40,985 bases of DNA from an uncultured Erysipelotrichaceae bacterium (lineage in GTDB: Bacteria; Bacillota_I; Bacilli_A; Erysipelotrichales; Erysipelotrichaceae). Position numbers and translations under genes: made by a program. The stretch covers positions 1-40,985 of the forward strand of contig CACWLH010000013.1 of the NCBI GenBank assembly GCA_902761625.1, given 5' to 3'. This document shows, one piece after another, positions 15,783 to 24,553 of this stretch (positions are counted from its first letter, which is position 1; every line of letters starts with the position of its first letter). Under the pieces are notes generated by a model, which saw only the letters and a list, made by a program, of their open reading frames with translations, was not told the DNA's origin and made no database searches.

Positions 15783-17627
15783 ATGAATAAAATTTATCGA
15801 TTTATGAGCAGATATCGTGAAATCATCATGGCATTGATCGACATTGCCCTGGTGCTGCTTTCCTATCTGTCCGCATATTATCTGAGAACCGACTTCGGCA
15901 GGCTCTCCTATGAACTGGCATGGACTTCTCTGATCAGGCATTTCCCGTGGGTGGTTCTGATCAATCTTGCCAGCATTCTGGCTTTCAGACTCAATCGTTC
16001 ATTGTGGATGTATGTGTCCATCGATGAGGCATTGCGTGTTGCCATGGCGGTGTTTACCGGAAACTTCATCTGGTTCATGATTGTGCTGCTGTTCCATTTC
16101 ACGGAATATATCCGCAGTGTACCGATCATCGCGGCGATGTTTCAGCTGCTGTTCATGCTCGGGTTACGGATCATTTACCGGATTGTGCGCAGAAATGATG
16201 CGATCACCAAGCGCTCCCATCGTGCTTTGATTCTCGGGGCAGGCAGCGCCGGTGCGATCGCATTGCGCGAGATCACTTATTCAAACAGATATGATGCGAA
16301 GGTTGTCGGCTTTCTCGACAACGATCCGGGCAAGGTCAAGAAGATCCTCAACGGTGTCCAGGTGCTTGGCACGGATAAGGATATGGAAAGAATTGTCCGT
16401 GAATACAACGTGGATTCCGCATTTATCGCGATCAAGAATATTTCCCGCAATGATCTGAGGGAACTGATTGAAAAGTGCCGTGATCTTCACCTCAAGACAA
16501 GAATTGTCTCCTTTGAGATGCATACGGATCCCAACAAACCCGAGACATCAGTCAGAAATGTTTCCATGGATGATCTGCTGGGCAGAGGCGAACTCAGTCT
16601 GAACAACGGACAGATCGGAAGCTATCTGAGCGGCAAGACAATCATGGTGACCGGTGCCGGCGGCTCGATCGGTTCGGAACTGGTCAGACAGATCATGGAA
16701 TTCCAGCCCAAACGGCTTGTCCTGGTCGATATCTATGAGAATACAATGTATGAACTCCAGCAGGAGATCAACATTGCCAGAAGATCCGGAAATGAACAGA
16801 ACGAGACGGCAGTCACATGCCTGATCGGTTCGGTGCGCGACCGTAAGAGAATTGATCAGATCTTTGATCAGTATCATCCCCAGGTTGTTTTCCATGCGGC
16901 GGCTCACAAGCATGTTCCGCTGGTGGAGGATTCACCGCTGGAAGCCATCAAGAACAATGTCTTCGGCACCAAGAATGTCATTGAGAGCGCAATTGCCCAC
17001 AAGGCGGAAAAGTTCGTATTGATTTCCACTGACAAGGCGGTCAGAACAACCAATGTCATGGGCGCCACCAAGAGAATGTGCGAACTGATCGTGGAGGCAA
17101 ACCGCAACAACGGCGTGACAAAACTTTGTGCGGTGCGTTTCGGAAATGTGCTCGGTTCACATGGTTCAGTGATTCCGCTGTTTGAAAAGCAGATTGAAAG
17201 CGGCGGTCCGGTAACCGTAACCGATCCGAATATCATCCGTTACTTTATGACCATTCCGGAGGCGGCCCAGCTGGTTCTTCAGGCCGGCGCCTTCGCCAAT
17301 TCCGGTGAGATCTTCGTTCTGGATATGGGCAAACCGGTTAAAATCGCGGATCTTGCCCGCAACCTGATTCAGCTGGCTGGTCTGATTCCCGATGTGGATA
17401 TTGAGATCCGCTATACAGGTCTGAGACCCGGCGAAAAGCTCTATGAGGAGCTTCTTGTCGATCCGCAGTCATGCACAAGAACCGCGAACAACCTGATTTT
17501 CGTGGCAAAGCCTGAGACGGTATCGCCGGAAGCGGTCAATGCAAAATTAAAACGGCTGTCACAGCTTGTGGAAGCGGCAGCCGCTGATAACGATCAGATT
17601 ATCAATATTATTACAAAAGACGCATAA
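15783..17627 (+). CDS. Membrane NDP-sugar 4,6-dehydratase (CapD/PglF/WbpM type)
   Basis: The 614-aa protein has about four N-terminal membrane helices (residues ~12-130) and two Rossmann domains. The first begins at ~145 (RALILGAGSAGAIAL, a CoA-binding-like fold), the second at ~286 (MVTGAGGSIGSELVRQI). Active-site segment STDKAVRTTNVMGATKR (~414-430) carries the Met-x-x-x-Lys variant of the SDR catalytic pair that marks UDP-GlcNAc 4,6-dehydratases of this membrane class. They make the 4-keto-6-deoxy precursor of rare amino sugars such as FucNAc, QuiNAc or bacillosamine. ATG 15783 is preferred over TTG 15777 because GAAAGG ends six bases upstream. The last 17 bases overlap the 3' end of the convergent gene. 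The exact product sugar cannot be told. Confidence 0.92.
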   Translation: MNKIYRFMSRYREIIMALIDIALVLLSYLSAYYLRTDFGRLSYELAWTSLIRHFPWVVLINLASILAFRLNRSLWMYVSIDEALRVAMAVFTGNFIWFMIVLLFHFTEYIRSVPIIAAMFQLLFMLGLRIIYRIVRRNDAITKRSHRALILGAGSAGAIALREITYSNRYDAKVVGFLDNDPGKVKKILNGVQVLGTDKDMERIVREYNVDSAFIAIKNISRNDLRELIEKCRDLHLKTRIVSFEMHTDPNKPETSVRNVSMDDLLGRGELSLNNGQIGSYLSGKTIMVTGAGGSIGSELVRQIMEFQPKRLVLVDIYENTMYELQQEINIARRSGNEQNETAVTCLIGSVRDRKRIDQIFDQYHPQVVFHAAAHKHVPLVEDSPLEAIKNNVFGTKNVIESAIAHKAEKFVLISTDKAVRTTNVMGATKRMCELIVEANRNNGVTKLCAVRFGNVLGSHGSVIPLFEKQIESGGPVTVTDPNIIRYFMTIPEAAQLVLQAGAFANSGEIFVLDMGKPVKIADLARNLIQLAGLIPDVDIEIRYTGLRPGEKLYEELLVDPQSCTRTANNLIFVAKPETVSPEAVNAKLKRLSQLVEAAAADNDQIINIITKDA

Positions 17628-19386
17628 TCAGATAAGCGGTCGTCATGATCAATGCGATGAACTGGATGCAGATGCACAGGACATCGCATTTTTCATTTGC
17701 ACTGATTGATTTTCCGCGGAAGGCCAGCAGCATCGGCAGTGCGATCGGCAGGAAATATCTTCCCTGAACGCCTTCGGCTACGGATGATGTGACCGGAGTC
17801 CATTGCAGTGTGATTCCCATGATGATCAATACAATACTGACGGCACTGGTCACAAACAATGTGAAGCGCATGCGGTTTGACAGACGCAGCGGTTCATAGT
17901 CACGGCGGATCGCACTGATGGCCAGCAATATCAGCAATGTGCTGACCAGATGATCCGGAATATTCAGATCAAGCCATCCGAGCTGATAGCCGATCATGGT
18001 TTTCAGATAATAGTCCCCTCTGTGGAACAGTGTGTTTTTCAGATAGGTGAATGTGAAGAGCGGATGATTGATGAATACTTCCTTGGTATAGCGGTATTCA
18101 TTTGTCCAGGAAAGAAGGATCTTGGGCTCTTCGACGATATCGCCGGGGAAGACGAGATATTTCAGAAGGATCAATACAACAAACAATCCTGCACAGGTGA
18201 TGGCGGTATTGCGCACCATCCGGTCGGTGATCCATTTTTTTCGGTAGGCGAAGATCATCAATGGCAGAATCGCTGTCAGGGAATAGATGAACGATCTCAG
18301 CGGGAACAGCAGCAGTCCGCTGACAATCAGCAATCCAGTCAGGGTTTTGCGGAACCTGATCTTGGTCTGATCGGTATAGAAGAGATAAAGCGTCAATGCC
18401 ACAACCAGCACGGCGGCTGAAATCCTGAAGACATCCCGTGACATGGAGGAAGCGATCTGCAAAGAGATCGGAAACAGTGCGATGGTATATAATATTGATT
18501 TTCCAACCGGCAATACTTTCAGGCAAAGGAAGATGATACCGGTATAGAAAAGCAGATTGAACAGTCTTCCAAGCAGATAGGTGGCAATCGTGTTGAGCTT
18601 TAACAGACGTCCTAAAGTGATGCCTGCAGCGGAAGGAACATATTGGTACCATTCGGTTTTGAAGACTTTGGGAATGCGTGAATAATCCAGTGTATGAGGT
18701 GTGGCCTCTTCCTGGGACACCGGAACCAGGGTGCCGTCCTTGAGCGGAGCTGTCAGCTGGGAAAGATAGCGGTTGACATCATTGATATCGTATACGGTAT
18801 ATCCGAAGTCATAGTCCGCATCATCCTGACGCATCATGACCGTCTTTTCCGGACTCTGGATTCCCATCATGATATTGGAAAGATTGTAGGCGGTGCGCAT
18901 GTGCTGCGGCTCATCGGCGATTGTATTGAGCGGAAACACCATGCCGAGTACAATCCCGAACAGAATCGCCTGGGTGGCAAACAGATTTTCAAAATTCCAT
19001 TTGCCGCTGACAATCAGTTCCGAGATCAATGCGGTCATGTAGATCATGAAGATACACAGCATGATTCCGAGCATACTGTACGTGCCGCCGGTTTCCATCG
19101 CATTCTGACACCGGATGATAATCATCAACAGATATGCCAGAGCGCTCATGCAGGTCAGAAAGACCGGCCAGTTCTCCCTGAGCAGTTTCAGCGAAGGCGC
19201 TTCCCGGAATATGATCCATAACAGAATTGACTGACACAGAACAAAAAGGAATGCGCTGATCACGACTGATGGTCCGGGTGAATGAAGATAAAGGCATAAA
19301 GCCAGAGATATCGTAAAAAATATAATATTCAGAGCGAAGATGAGAATTTTACTTCTGCTCTGAAGTCTGTTAAGCAATGCTTCCAT
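17611..19386 (-). CDS. Polytopic membrane protein, DUF2142-like
   Basis: A 591-aa protein with roughly a dozen hydrophobic helices. The segment NTIADEPQHMRTAYN, an extracellular acidic loop, and the later GRLFNLLFYTGIIFLCLK stretch match the DUF2142 family, whose members resemble GT-C glycosyltransferases: a DE motif in the first outer loop and polyprenyl-phosphate sugar donors. ATG at 19386 is chosen because AAAAGG lies upstream; an earlier in-frame ATG would give a longer N-terminus without a site. It is the only clear minus-strand gene in the window and sits between the CapD-type gene (17-base convergent overlap) and the divergently transcribed priming transferase. A role in adding a side-chain sugar outside the membrane is plausible but unproven. 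Confidence 0.8.
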   Translation of the reverse strand: MEALLNRLQSRSKILIFALNIIFFTISLALCLYLHSPGPSVVISAFLFVLCQSILLWIIFREAPSLKLLRENWPVFLTCMSALAYLLMIIIRCQNAMETGGTYSMLGIMLCIFMIYMTALISELIVSGKWNFENLFATQAILFGIVLGMVFPLNTIADEPQHMRTAYNLSNIMMGIQSPEKTVMMRQDDADYDFGYTVYDINDVNRYLSQLTAPLKDGTLVPVSQEEATPHTLDYSRIPKVFKTEWYQYVPSAAGITLGRLLKLNTIATYLLGRLFNLLFYTGIIFLCLKVLPVGKSILYTIALFPISLQIASSMSRDVFRISAAVLVVALTLYLFYTDQTKIRFRKTLTGLLIVSGLLLFPLRSFIYSLTAILPLMIFAYRKKWITDRMVRNTAITCAGLFVVLILLKYLVFPGDIVEEPKILLSWTNEYRYTKEVFINHPLFTFTYLKNTLFHRGDYYLKTMIGYQLGWLDLNIPDHLVSTLLILLAISAIRRDYEPLRLSNRMRFTLFVTSAVSIVLIIMGITLQWTPVTSSVAEGVQGRYFLPIALPMLLAFRGKSISANEKCDVLCICIQFIALIMTTAYLIMRLL

Positions 19387-19490
19387 AAATATACCTTTTG
19401 CAAAGAGATTATAATGGAAAACTGATCGGTGAATCAACCGACCGTATCTGAATTATCGTCTTAAGATATTCAGTGTATCCGCATGAATGG

Positions 19491-19498
19491 TGTATAAT
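19491..19498 (+). promoter_or_regulatory. Consensus -10 (TATAAT) eight bases before a start codon
   Basis: TGTATAAT ends at 19498. If used, transcription starts at about 19504-19506, at or next to the ATG at 19506, so the mRNA would be essentially leaderless. No clear -35 box is seen. Confidence 0.5.
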
Positions 19499-19505
19499 GC
19501 CCTCG

Positions 19506-20987
19506 ATGAATACAAAGAACAAATCTGACCGGTTATTCAAACATCTTGATTTTATCGTATTTGATTTCTGCATTCTGGAAATATGTTTTTATCTGGCCAC
19601 ATATTTATACGGTCTTGATCACAACCTCGTGGTGCGGATCGGCACCGTCTCTTTCCGCAGACAGCAGATCGCCCTGGCGGCTGCGGTTGCCATCTCCCTG
19701 GCTGTGGAGGAGCCGTATAAGAGTATTCTGAAACGGAACAAGTGGGGAGAACTCGGCGCGATGGTCACCCATACGGTTTTCTTAGCGCTGGTTGATGTTG
19801 TGATCCTCTTTTTTATTCATGACATCGGTATCACCTCACGTCTTGTGACCGTGTATATGTGGATCTTCTATTTCGTGATTTTCCTGTTTGTCAGGCTTGT
19901 GTGGAAAAAGATCATCCGCAATTATGTCATCCACCGCAAGGCTGCCAACCGGCAGATTGTCATCTTCACAACCCGCAGTCAGCTTGATTCCATGGTCAGC
20001 GGCCTGCGTTCCAAGATTTTCATGGACTATGATATCGCCGCCGCCTTCATCGATGATTATGACTTCGCGATTGACAAAGGGGCATCGATTGACCGGATTC
20101 CGGTATTGGGCAGTGCGGAAGACATGATGAATTATGTGACCCATACCTGGACGGATGAGGTTGTTCTCTATCTGCCCGAAGATCCCCATAAATCCATGAG
20201 TCTGACCGAACGGCTTGATACTGCCGGCATTGAGACACGCAATGTTGTTCTGAATCTGCACGATATGAAGGACAGCGCCTCCGCATATGTGGAAAAGATG
20301 GGCTCACTGGTTGTGATTTCAAAGCAGGACAGAGAGATCCCGATGCGGGAATGGATTTTCAAGAAGACGCTTGATATCATCGGCGGGATTGTCGGATGTA
20401 TCCTGACGATGATCATTTTCATCTTCATTGCGCCAATCATTTATATCAAATCACCCGGTCCGATTTTCTTCAAACAGCAGCGGGTCGGCCGCAACGGCAA
20501 GGTGTTCACCATGTATAAATTCCGTTCCATGTATATGGATGCGGAAGAACGCAAGGCCGAACTGATGGAACAGAACAATATGGAAGACACGCTGATGTTC
20601 AAAATGAGCGATGATCCCCGGATTATCGGTTCTGAGAAAAAGGACAAAGACGGCAATCCCAAAGGCATCGGCAATTTCATCCGCGATACATCGCTGGATG
20701 AATTCCCGCAGTTTTTCAATGTGCTCAAGGGCGATATGTCACTGGTTGGCACCCGTCCTCCGACTCTGGATGAATGGAGCCAATACAGTGAGCATCACCG
20801 CAAGCGTCTTTCCATGCGTCCGGGCATTACAGGTCTCTGGCAGATTTCCGGCAGATCGGAAATCACCGATTTTGAGAAAGTGGTCGAACTGGATGCGCGT
20901 TATATCGATACCTGGACGGTGGGAATGGATATCATGATTCTCATCAAAACCGTCGGCAAGGTTCTCAAACGGGAAGGAGCGCATTGA
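19506..20987 (+). CDS. Priming sugar-phosphate transferase (polyprenyl-phosphate, WbaP/CpsE type)
   Basis: Starts polysaccharide synthesis by moving a sugar-1-phosphate from a nucleotide donor to undecaprenyl phosphate. The 493-aa protein has four N-terminal membrane helices, a soluble CoA-binding-like middle part, then the bacterial sugar-transferase domain from ~285: KKTLDIIGGIVG, SPGPIFFKQQRVGRNGKVF, YKFRSMYMDAE (~338), the catalytic DE motif in TSLDEFPQFFNVLKGDMSLVG-like order (~393-412) and RPGITGLWQISGRS. The start is uncertain: ATG 19506, ATG 19497 and GTG 19473 are in frame, none with a ribosome site; 19506 is preferred because of the -10 box position. Next gene begins two bases after the stop. 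The sugar (often Gal, Glc, GlcNAc or a rare amino sugar) is unknown. Confidence 0.93.
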   Translation: MNTKNKSDRLFKHLDFIVFDFCILEICFYLATYLYGLDHNLVVRIGTVSFRRQQIALAAAVAISLAVEEPYKSILKRNKWGELGAMVTHTVFLALVDVVILFFIHDIGITSRLVTVYMWIFYFVIFLFVRLVWKKIIRNYVIHRKAANRQIVIFTTRSQLDSMVSGLRSKIFMDYDIAAAFIDDYDFAIDKGASIDRIPVLGSAEDMMNYVTHTWTDEVVLYLPEDPHKSMSLTERLDTAGIETRNVVLNLHDMKDSASAYVEKMGSLVVISKQDREIPMREWIFKKTLDIIGGIVGCILTMIIFIFIAPIIYIKSPGPIFFKQQRVGRNGKVFTMYKFRSMYMDAEERKAELMEQNNMEDTLMFKMSDDPRIIGSEKKDKDGNPKGIGNFIRDTSLDEFPQFFNVLKGDMSLVGTRPPTLDEWSQYSEHHRKRLSMRPGITGLWQISGRSEITDFEKVVELDARYIDTWTVGMDIMILIKTVGKVLKREGAH

Positions 20988-20989
20988 TC

Positions 20990-21796
20990 ATGAGTCAGAA
21001 AGATATAACCATCATGATTGCGGCGCACAAGCCTTACCGCATGCCTTCGGATGCGATGTATCTGCCCGTGCATGCCGGCGCAGCTCTGAGTGATCAGGAG
21101 CTTGGTTATGCACGTGATGATGGCGGAGAGAATATTTCCGCAAAGAACCGTTCCTATTGTGAATTGAGTGTTCTTTATTGGGGCTGGAAGAATCTGGAAT
21201 CGGATTATATCGGTCTGGTTCATTACAGAAGGCATTTTTCATTATCCCGCAAAGGGAAGGATCCCTTTGAAAACATTCTTCGCTACGAAGAGCTGAAACC
21301 GATGCTTTACAGATATGCGCTGTTTGTGCCTGCAAAGAGACATTATGTGATTGAATCGCTCTATTCCCATTATGCGCATACCCACTATGCCGATCAGCTG
21401 GATCTGACCGGACAGATCATCAATGAACTGTATCCTGAATATACGGCTGATTTTCAGAAGGTGATGAAACGCACCTGGGGATATATGTTCAATATGATGA
21501 TCATGCGCAAAGATCTTCTGGATGAATATTGTCAATGGCTGTTCACGATTCTTGAGGAGCTTGAAAGACGCTATGACGGCAGCGGTCTGGATTCCTTCCA
21601 GGCCAGATTCTTCGGAAGAATCAGTGAATTATTGCTGAATGTGTGGATTGAAAGGCAATTGGAAAGCGGCAGAATCCGCAGGGATCAGATCCGTGAGCTG
21701 CATTATATTCATATGGAACCCGTGAACTGGCTGGTGAAAGGATCCTCCTTCCTGAAGGCCAAGTTCATGAAACGAAAATACGACAGGAGCTTTTAA
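20990..21796 (+). CDS. DUF4422-family protein, probable capsular glycosyltransferase
   Basis: The 268-aa protein begins with a strand ITIMIAAHKPYRMP and contains YCELSVLYWGWKN and GLVHYRRHFSL, the conserved landmarks of DUF4422, a family found in capsule and O-antigen clusters and regarded as glycosyltransferase-like. The ending VNWLVKGSSFLKAKFMKRK is basic. No membrane segment or signal peptide is seen, so it should be cytoplasmic. ATG 20990 is preferred over an in-frame TTG at 20984 because GGAAGGAG sits at the right distance. It lies between the priming transferase and glf with almost no spacing, so all three are one operon. A galactofuranosyl transfer role would fit the neighbour but is only context inference. 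Confidence 0.85.
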   Translation: MSQKDITIMIAAHKPYRMPSDAMYLPVHAGAALSDQELGYARDDGGENISAKNRSYCELSVLYWGWKNLESDYIGLVHYRRHFSLSRKGKDPFENILRYEELKPMLYRYALFVPAKRHYVIESLYSHYAHTHYADQLDLTGQIINELYPEYTADFQKVMKRTWGYMFNMMIMRKDLLDEYCQWLFTILEELERRYDGSGLDSFQARFFGRISELLLNVWIERQLESGRIRRDQIRELHYIHMEPVNWLVKGSSFLKAKFMKRKYDRSF

Positions 21797-22906
21797 ATGA
21801 AATATGATTACCTGATCGTCGGCGCCGGTTTGAGCGGTGCGGTGTTTGCGCATGAGGCGAAGAAAGCCGGAAAAACATGTCTGGTGATTGATAAAAGAGA
21901 TCACATCGGCGGCAATATCTATACAAAGGAAACGGAAGGCATCAACGTCCATATGTATGGCGCCCATATTTTCCATACCAATGATCAGAACGTATGGGAA
22001 TATGTGAATCAGTTTGCGCACTTCAACCGTTTCACGAACAGTCCGGTTGCCAATTATCATGGCGAGCTTTATTCGCTTCCGTTCAACATGTACACATTCA
22101 ACCGGATGTGGGGTGTCACAACCCCGGCTGAGGCGGCCGCTGAAATTGAACGGCAGAGAAAAGAATCCGGAATCACAGAACCGAAAAATCTTGAGGAGCA
22201 GGCGATTTCACTGGTCGGCCGGGATATTTATGAAAAACTGGTCAAAGGCTATACGGAAAAGCAATGGGGCAGACCCTGCACGCAATTGCCCTCCTTTATT
22301 ATCAAGAGACTTCCCGTCCGGCTGAAATTTGACAACAATTATTTCAATGCGCTGTATCAGGGAATTCCGTGCGGCGGCTATACAAAGATGATTGAAAACA
22401 TCCTTGGCGATACGGAAGTCAGGCTGAATACGGATTATATGAAAAACCGCGATGAGCTGCGCGCTCTGGCGGACAAGGTGTTCTATACCGGTCCGATCGA
22501 TGCGTGGTTTGATTATGAATGCGGATATCTGGAATACCGCAGTGTCCGCTTTGAGACGGAAGTTCTGGATATGCCCGATTACCAGGGCAACGCGGTGATC
22601 AATTACACCGACCGGGAAACGCCGTATACAAGAATCATCGAACACAAGCACTTCGAATTCGGCACCCAGCCGAAAACCGTCATCTCGAAAGAATACTCCG
22701 CTGAATGGAAACCCGGCGATGAGCCGTTCTATCCGATCAACGATGAGAAGAATACGCAGCTGCTCAGAAAGTATCAGGAAATGGCAGAACAGCTGCCGGA
22801 TGTCATCTTCGGCGGCAGGCTTGGTGAATACCGCTATTACGATATGGATCAGGCGGTTGCCAGAACGCTTGAAATCTGTCAGAAAGAACTGAACGGTCAG
22901 GACTGA
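21797..22906 (+). CDS. glf: UDP-galactopyranose mutase
   Basis: FAD enzyme that converts UDP-galactopyranose to UDP-galactofuranose, the donor for galactofuranose in surface glycans. The 369-aa length is typical. FAD-binding Rossmann motif YLIVGAGLSGAVFAHEAKK opens the protein, followed by DKRDHIGGNIYT, GAHIFHTND, LPFNMYTFNRMWG, GYTEKQWGR and the C-terminal GGRLGEYRYYDMDQ, all conserved. The ATG directly abuts the previous stop codon, with GGAG from the end of that gene as ribosome site. A terminator overlapping the last codons ends the operon. Confidence 0.97.
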   Translation: MKYDYLIVGAGLSGAVFAHEAKKAGKTCLVIDKRDHIGGNIYTKETEGINVHMYGAHIFHTNDQNVWEYVNQFAHFNRFTNSPVANYHGELYSLPFNMYTFNRMWGVTTPAEAAAEIERQRKESGITEPKNLEEQAISLVGRDIYEKLVKGYTEKQWGRPCTQLPSFIIKRLPVRLKFDNNYFNALYQGIPCGGYTKMIENILGDTEVRLNTDYMKNRDELRALADKVFYTGPIDAWFDYECGYLEYRSVRFETEVLDMPDYQGNAVINYTDRETPYTRIIEHKHFEFGTQPKTVISKEYSAEWKPGDEPFYPINDEKNTQLLRKYQEMAEQLPDVIFGGRLGEYRYYDMDQAVARTLEICQKELNGQD

Positions 22907-22922
22907 GAAGTTCTGACTTTTT
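22896..22922 (+). terminator. Terminator overlapping the 3' end of glf
   Basis: GTCAGGAC / GTTCTGAC (8 bp, one G-T pair) with a six-base loop and five T residues; its 5' arm includes the last glf codons. Confidence 0.88.
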
Positions 22923-22925
22923 CTG

Positions 22926-22954
22926 TTGTAAAGATTTTTCTCTTATGTTAATGT
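22926..22954 (+). promoter_or_regulatory. Promoter of rpmG-secE-nusG
   Basis: TTGTAA and TAATGT at exactly 17 bases, immediately after the glf terminator and 30 bases before rpmG. Confidence 0.65.
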
Positions 22955-22983
22955 AAGGAAGCATTTGCAAGGAGTTTTTCGTC

Positions 22984-23136
22984 ATGGCTAAAGATGATAA
23001 AGTCATCCTGACATGTGAGGTGTGCCTGTCAAGGAACTATACAACGCACCGTTCGAAGAACAAGACAAAACGGCTGGAGCTGAAAAAATACTGCCCGAGA
23101 TGCGGCAGGGCAACGCTCCACAAGGAAACAAAATAG
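22984..23136 (+). CDS. rpmG: 50S ribosomal protein L33 (zinc-finger type)
   Basis: A 50-aa gene reading [19 protein letters not shown], then [19 protein letters not shown] and [12 protein letters not shown]. Two CxxC pairs (CEVC and CPRC) form the zinc site of the Zn-binding L33 form. ATG 22984 follows AAGGAG. Its stop codon overlaps the secE ribosome site (TAGGAGG), so rpmG, secE and nusG are translated in a tight operon, the normal order in Bacillota. Confidence 0.96.
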   Translation: MAKDDKVILTCEVCLSRNYTTHRSKNKTKRLELKKYCPRCGRATLHKETK

Positions 23137-23149
23137 GAGGTTTCCCATT

Positions 23150-23386
23150 ATGGCTGAAGAAAAGAAAACAAACAAACCGGTCAAGGATCACTGGCTGACT
23201 GTGGACGGTGTCAGAAAAGAAGCGAAGCGTGTCCGCTGGCCGAAGTGGAAGACAGAAGGCAACACACCGGGTATCGCCCAGAACACAGGCGAAGTACTGA
23301 TCTTCTCCGGTTTCTTCTGCGCATTCTTTGTTCTTTGTGACTTCATCGTCACATTCCTTCTGAGATTTATCGGGATCGGAGCTTAA
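23150..23386 (+). CDS. secE: Preprotein translocase subunit SecE
   Basis: A 78-aa single-pass membrane protein. The amphipathic segment VRKEAKRVRWPKWKT is the conserved SecE helix that lies on the membrane and clamps SecY; one membrane helix follows (VLIFSGFFCAFFVLCDFIVTF region). Length is typical for Gram-positive SecE. Placed between rpmG and nusG as expected; the nusG start lies two bases after its stop. Confidence 0.95.
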   Translation: MAEEKKTNKPVKDHWLTVDGVRKEAKRVRWPKWKTEGNTPGIAQNTGEVLIFSGFFCAFFVLCDFIVTFLLRFIGIGA

Positions 23387-23388
23387 AC

Positions 23389-23970
23389 ATGAGTGAAAAG
23401 AAAATCAACCCTGTCATCGATGACGAACATGAAAAAAGATGGTATGTGGTAAACACATATTCCGGACATGAAAACAGAGTCAAGGATAATCTGGAAAAAC
23501 GTCTGCAGACAATGGGCATCCAGGATTACCTGTTCAGAATCATCGTCGCCGAGGAGCCGGAAATTGAAATCAAGAACGGCAAGCAGGTCGAGAAGATGAG
23601 AAACATGTTCCCGGGTTATGTCTTTGTTGAAATGAAAATGACGGATGAGGCATGGTATGTCGTCCGTAACACTCCGGGAGTCACCGGATTCATCGGTTCA
23701 TCAGGCGGCGGCGCGAAGCCTTTCCCTGTATCACCGGATGAAATGGAATCCATTCTCAGAAGAATGGGCCAGAGCGACAAGAAAGTCGTTGTCAACTTCG
23801 CGGTCGGCGATACTGTCCGTATTCTCAACGGTCCGTTCTCCGGCATGGAAGGCAGAGTTTCCTACATGAATGATCAGACCCAGACAGCAAGCGTTCTGAC
23901 CATGCTGTTCGGAAGAGAAACACCGACAGACATCAACTACAACGATCTTCAGAAAGTCGAAGAAGAATAA
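23389..23970 (+). CDS. nusG: Transcription termination/antitermination factor NusG
   Basis: Binds RNA polymerase and modulates pausing and Rho action. The 193-aa protein has the NGN domain (WYVVNTYSGHENRVKDNL, NMFPGYVFVEMKM, WYVVRNTPGVTGFIG) and a C-terminal KOW domain (FAVGDTVRILNGPFSGMEG). No insertion is seen. In most bacteria rplK would follow directly; here a compound terminator and about 13 kb of surface genes come next. Confidence 0.97.
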   Translation: MSEKKINPVIDDEHEKRWYVVNTYSGHENRVKDNLEKRLQTMGIQDYLFRIIVAEEPEIEIKNGKQVEKMRNMFPGYVFVEMKMTDEAWYVVRNTPGVTGFIGSSGGGAKPFPVSPDEMESILRRMGQSDKKVVVNFAVGDTVRILNGPFSGMEGRVSYMNDQTQTASVLTMLFGRETPTDINYNDLQKVEEE

Positions 23971-23989
23971 GAAAGTCATCTTTCAAAAT

Positions 23990-24052
23990 AACCGGCATCT
24001 TCGGACTGAGACTGCATGATATGCATGTTTCACACCCGTCTGCCGGTTTTTT
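23990..24052 (+). terminator. Compound terminator after nusG
   Basis: Outer stem AACCGGCA / TGCCGGTT is followed by a T-rich tract. The 43-base interior folds again (TGCAT-GAT-ATGCA extended by TGA/TCA and GAC/GTC), giving a long branched stem. It separates nusG from the surface-gene insertion. Confidence 0.85.
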
Positions 24053-24118
24053 CTTTTGCTTGGTCAAATCTGACGGGGGACTTCATGAGGGACTTCACGG
24101 GGGATCATCTGAAAACAG

Positions 24119-24144
24119 CCTGGAGAAAATCATCTCCGGGTTTT
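24119..24144 (+). terminator. Second hairpin with short T tract downstream of nusG
   Basis: CCTGGAGA / TCTCCGGG (8 bp, one G-T pair), loop AAATCA, then TTTTC. Possibly a back-up terminator or the relic end of a lost gene. Confidence 0.6.
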
Positions 24145-24553
24145 CTTCTGCAAAGGATGCGATGATCTTTCCGTAATTGAAAGTCTTCAATCATCACGGC
24201 GGTGCGTCAAAAGCTGATGCATGCCTGTCTGAATGGGGTGTTTGTAAATGAATTAACAGAAAATGGACCTGCATACAATTGATGAAAAAATGGTTTGAGA
24301 TTACTATATTAATAAGCAATCATATTTCTGCAGATAATCCAAAAACAGTCACAGCTTCCCGTCAAAGGGATTCCCAGCTCTTACAGGCTTTGCCGATTAC
24401 ATCAAATAGTTCAGGCCCGGAAGGTTCTTTCATTGAACAGACTCAGATTCCGGTGCTGATCTGTTTTAGCTTTTTCCGGATGGAAGCCTTTGTGACTGAT
24501 CATGCGGATATGTGATATGGACCATCTTCGTTGAAGAAGAATGGGGACGCATC
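24145..24553 (+). other. Non-coding stretch before the wall-binding array
   Basis: No gene, tRNA or repeat recognised. A 78-codon open frame at 24279-24515 lacks a ribosome site and any family features. TTAACA and TACAAT near 24255-24280 with a 15-base gap are a poor promoter candidate. Confidence 0.5.

Noticed and set aside
24076..24110. Short direct repeats (GGGACTTCA and GGGGGA) that could resemble an array
   Set aside because: Only two or three imperfect copies without unique spacers; not a CRISPR array.
24279..24515. Plus-strand 78-codon frame after nusG
   Set aside because: No ribosome site or signal peptide, composition unlike neighbouring genes, no domain recognised.
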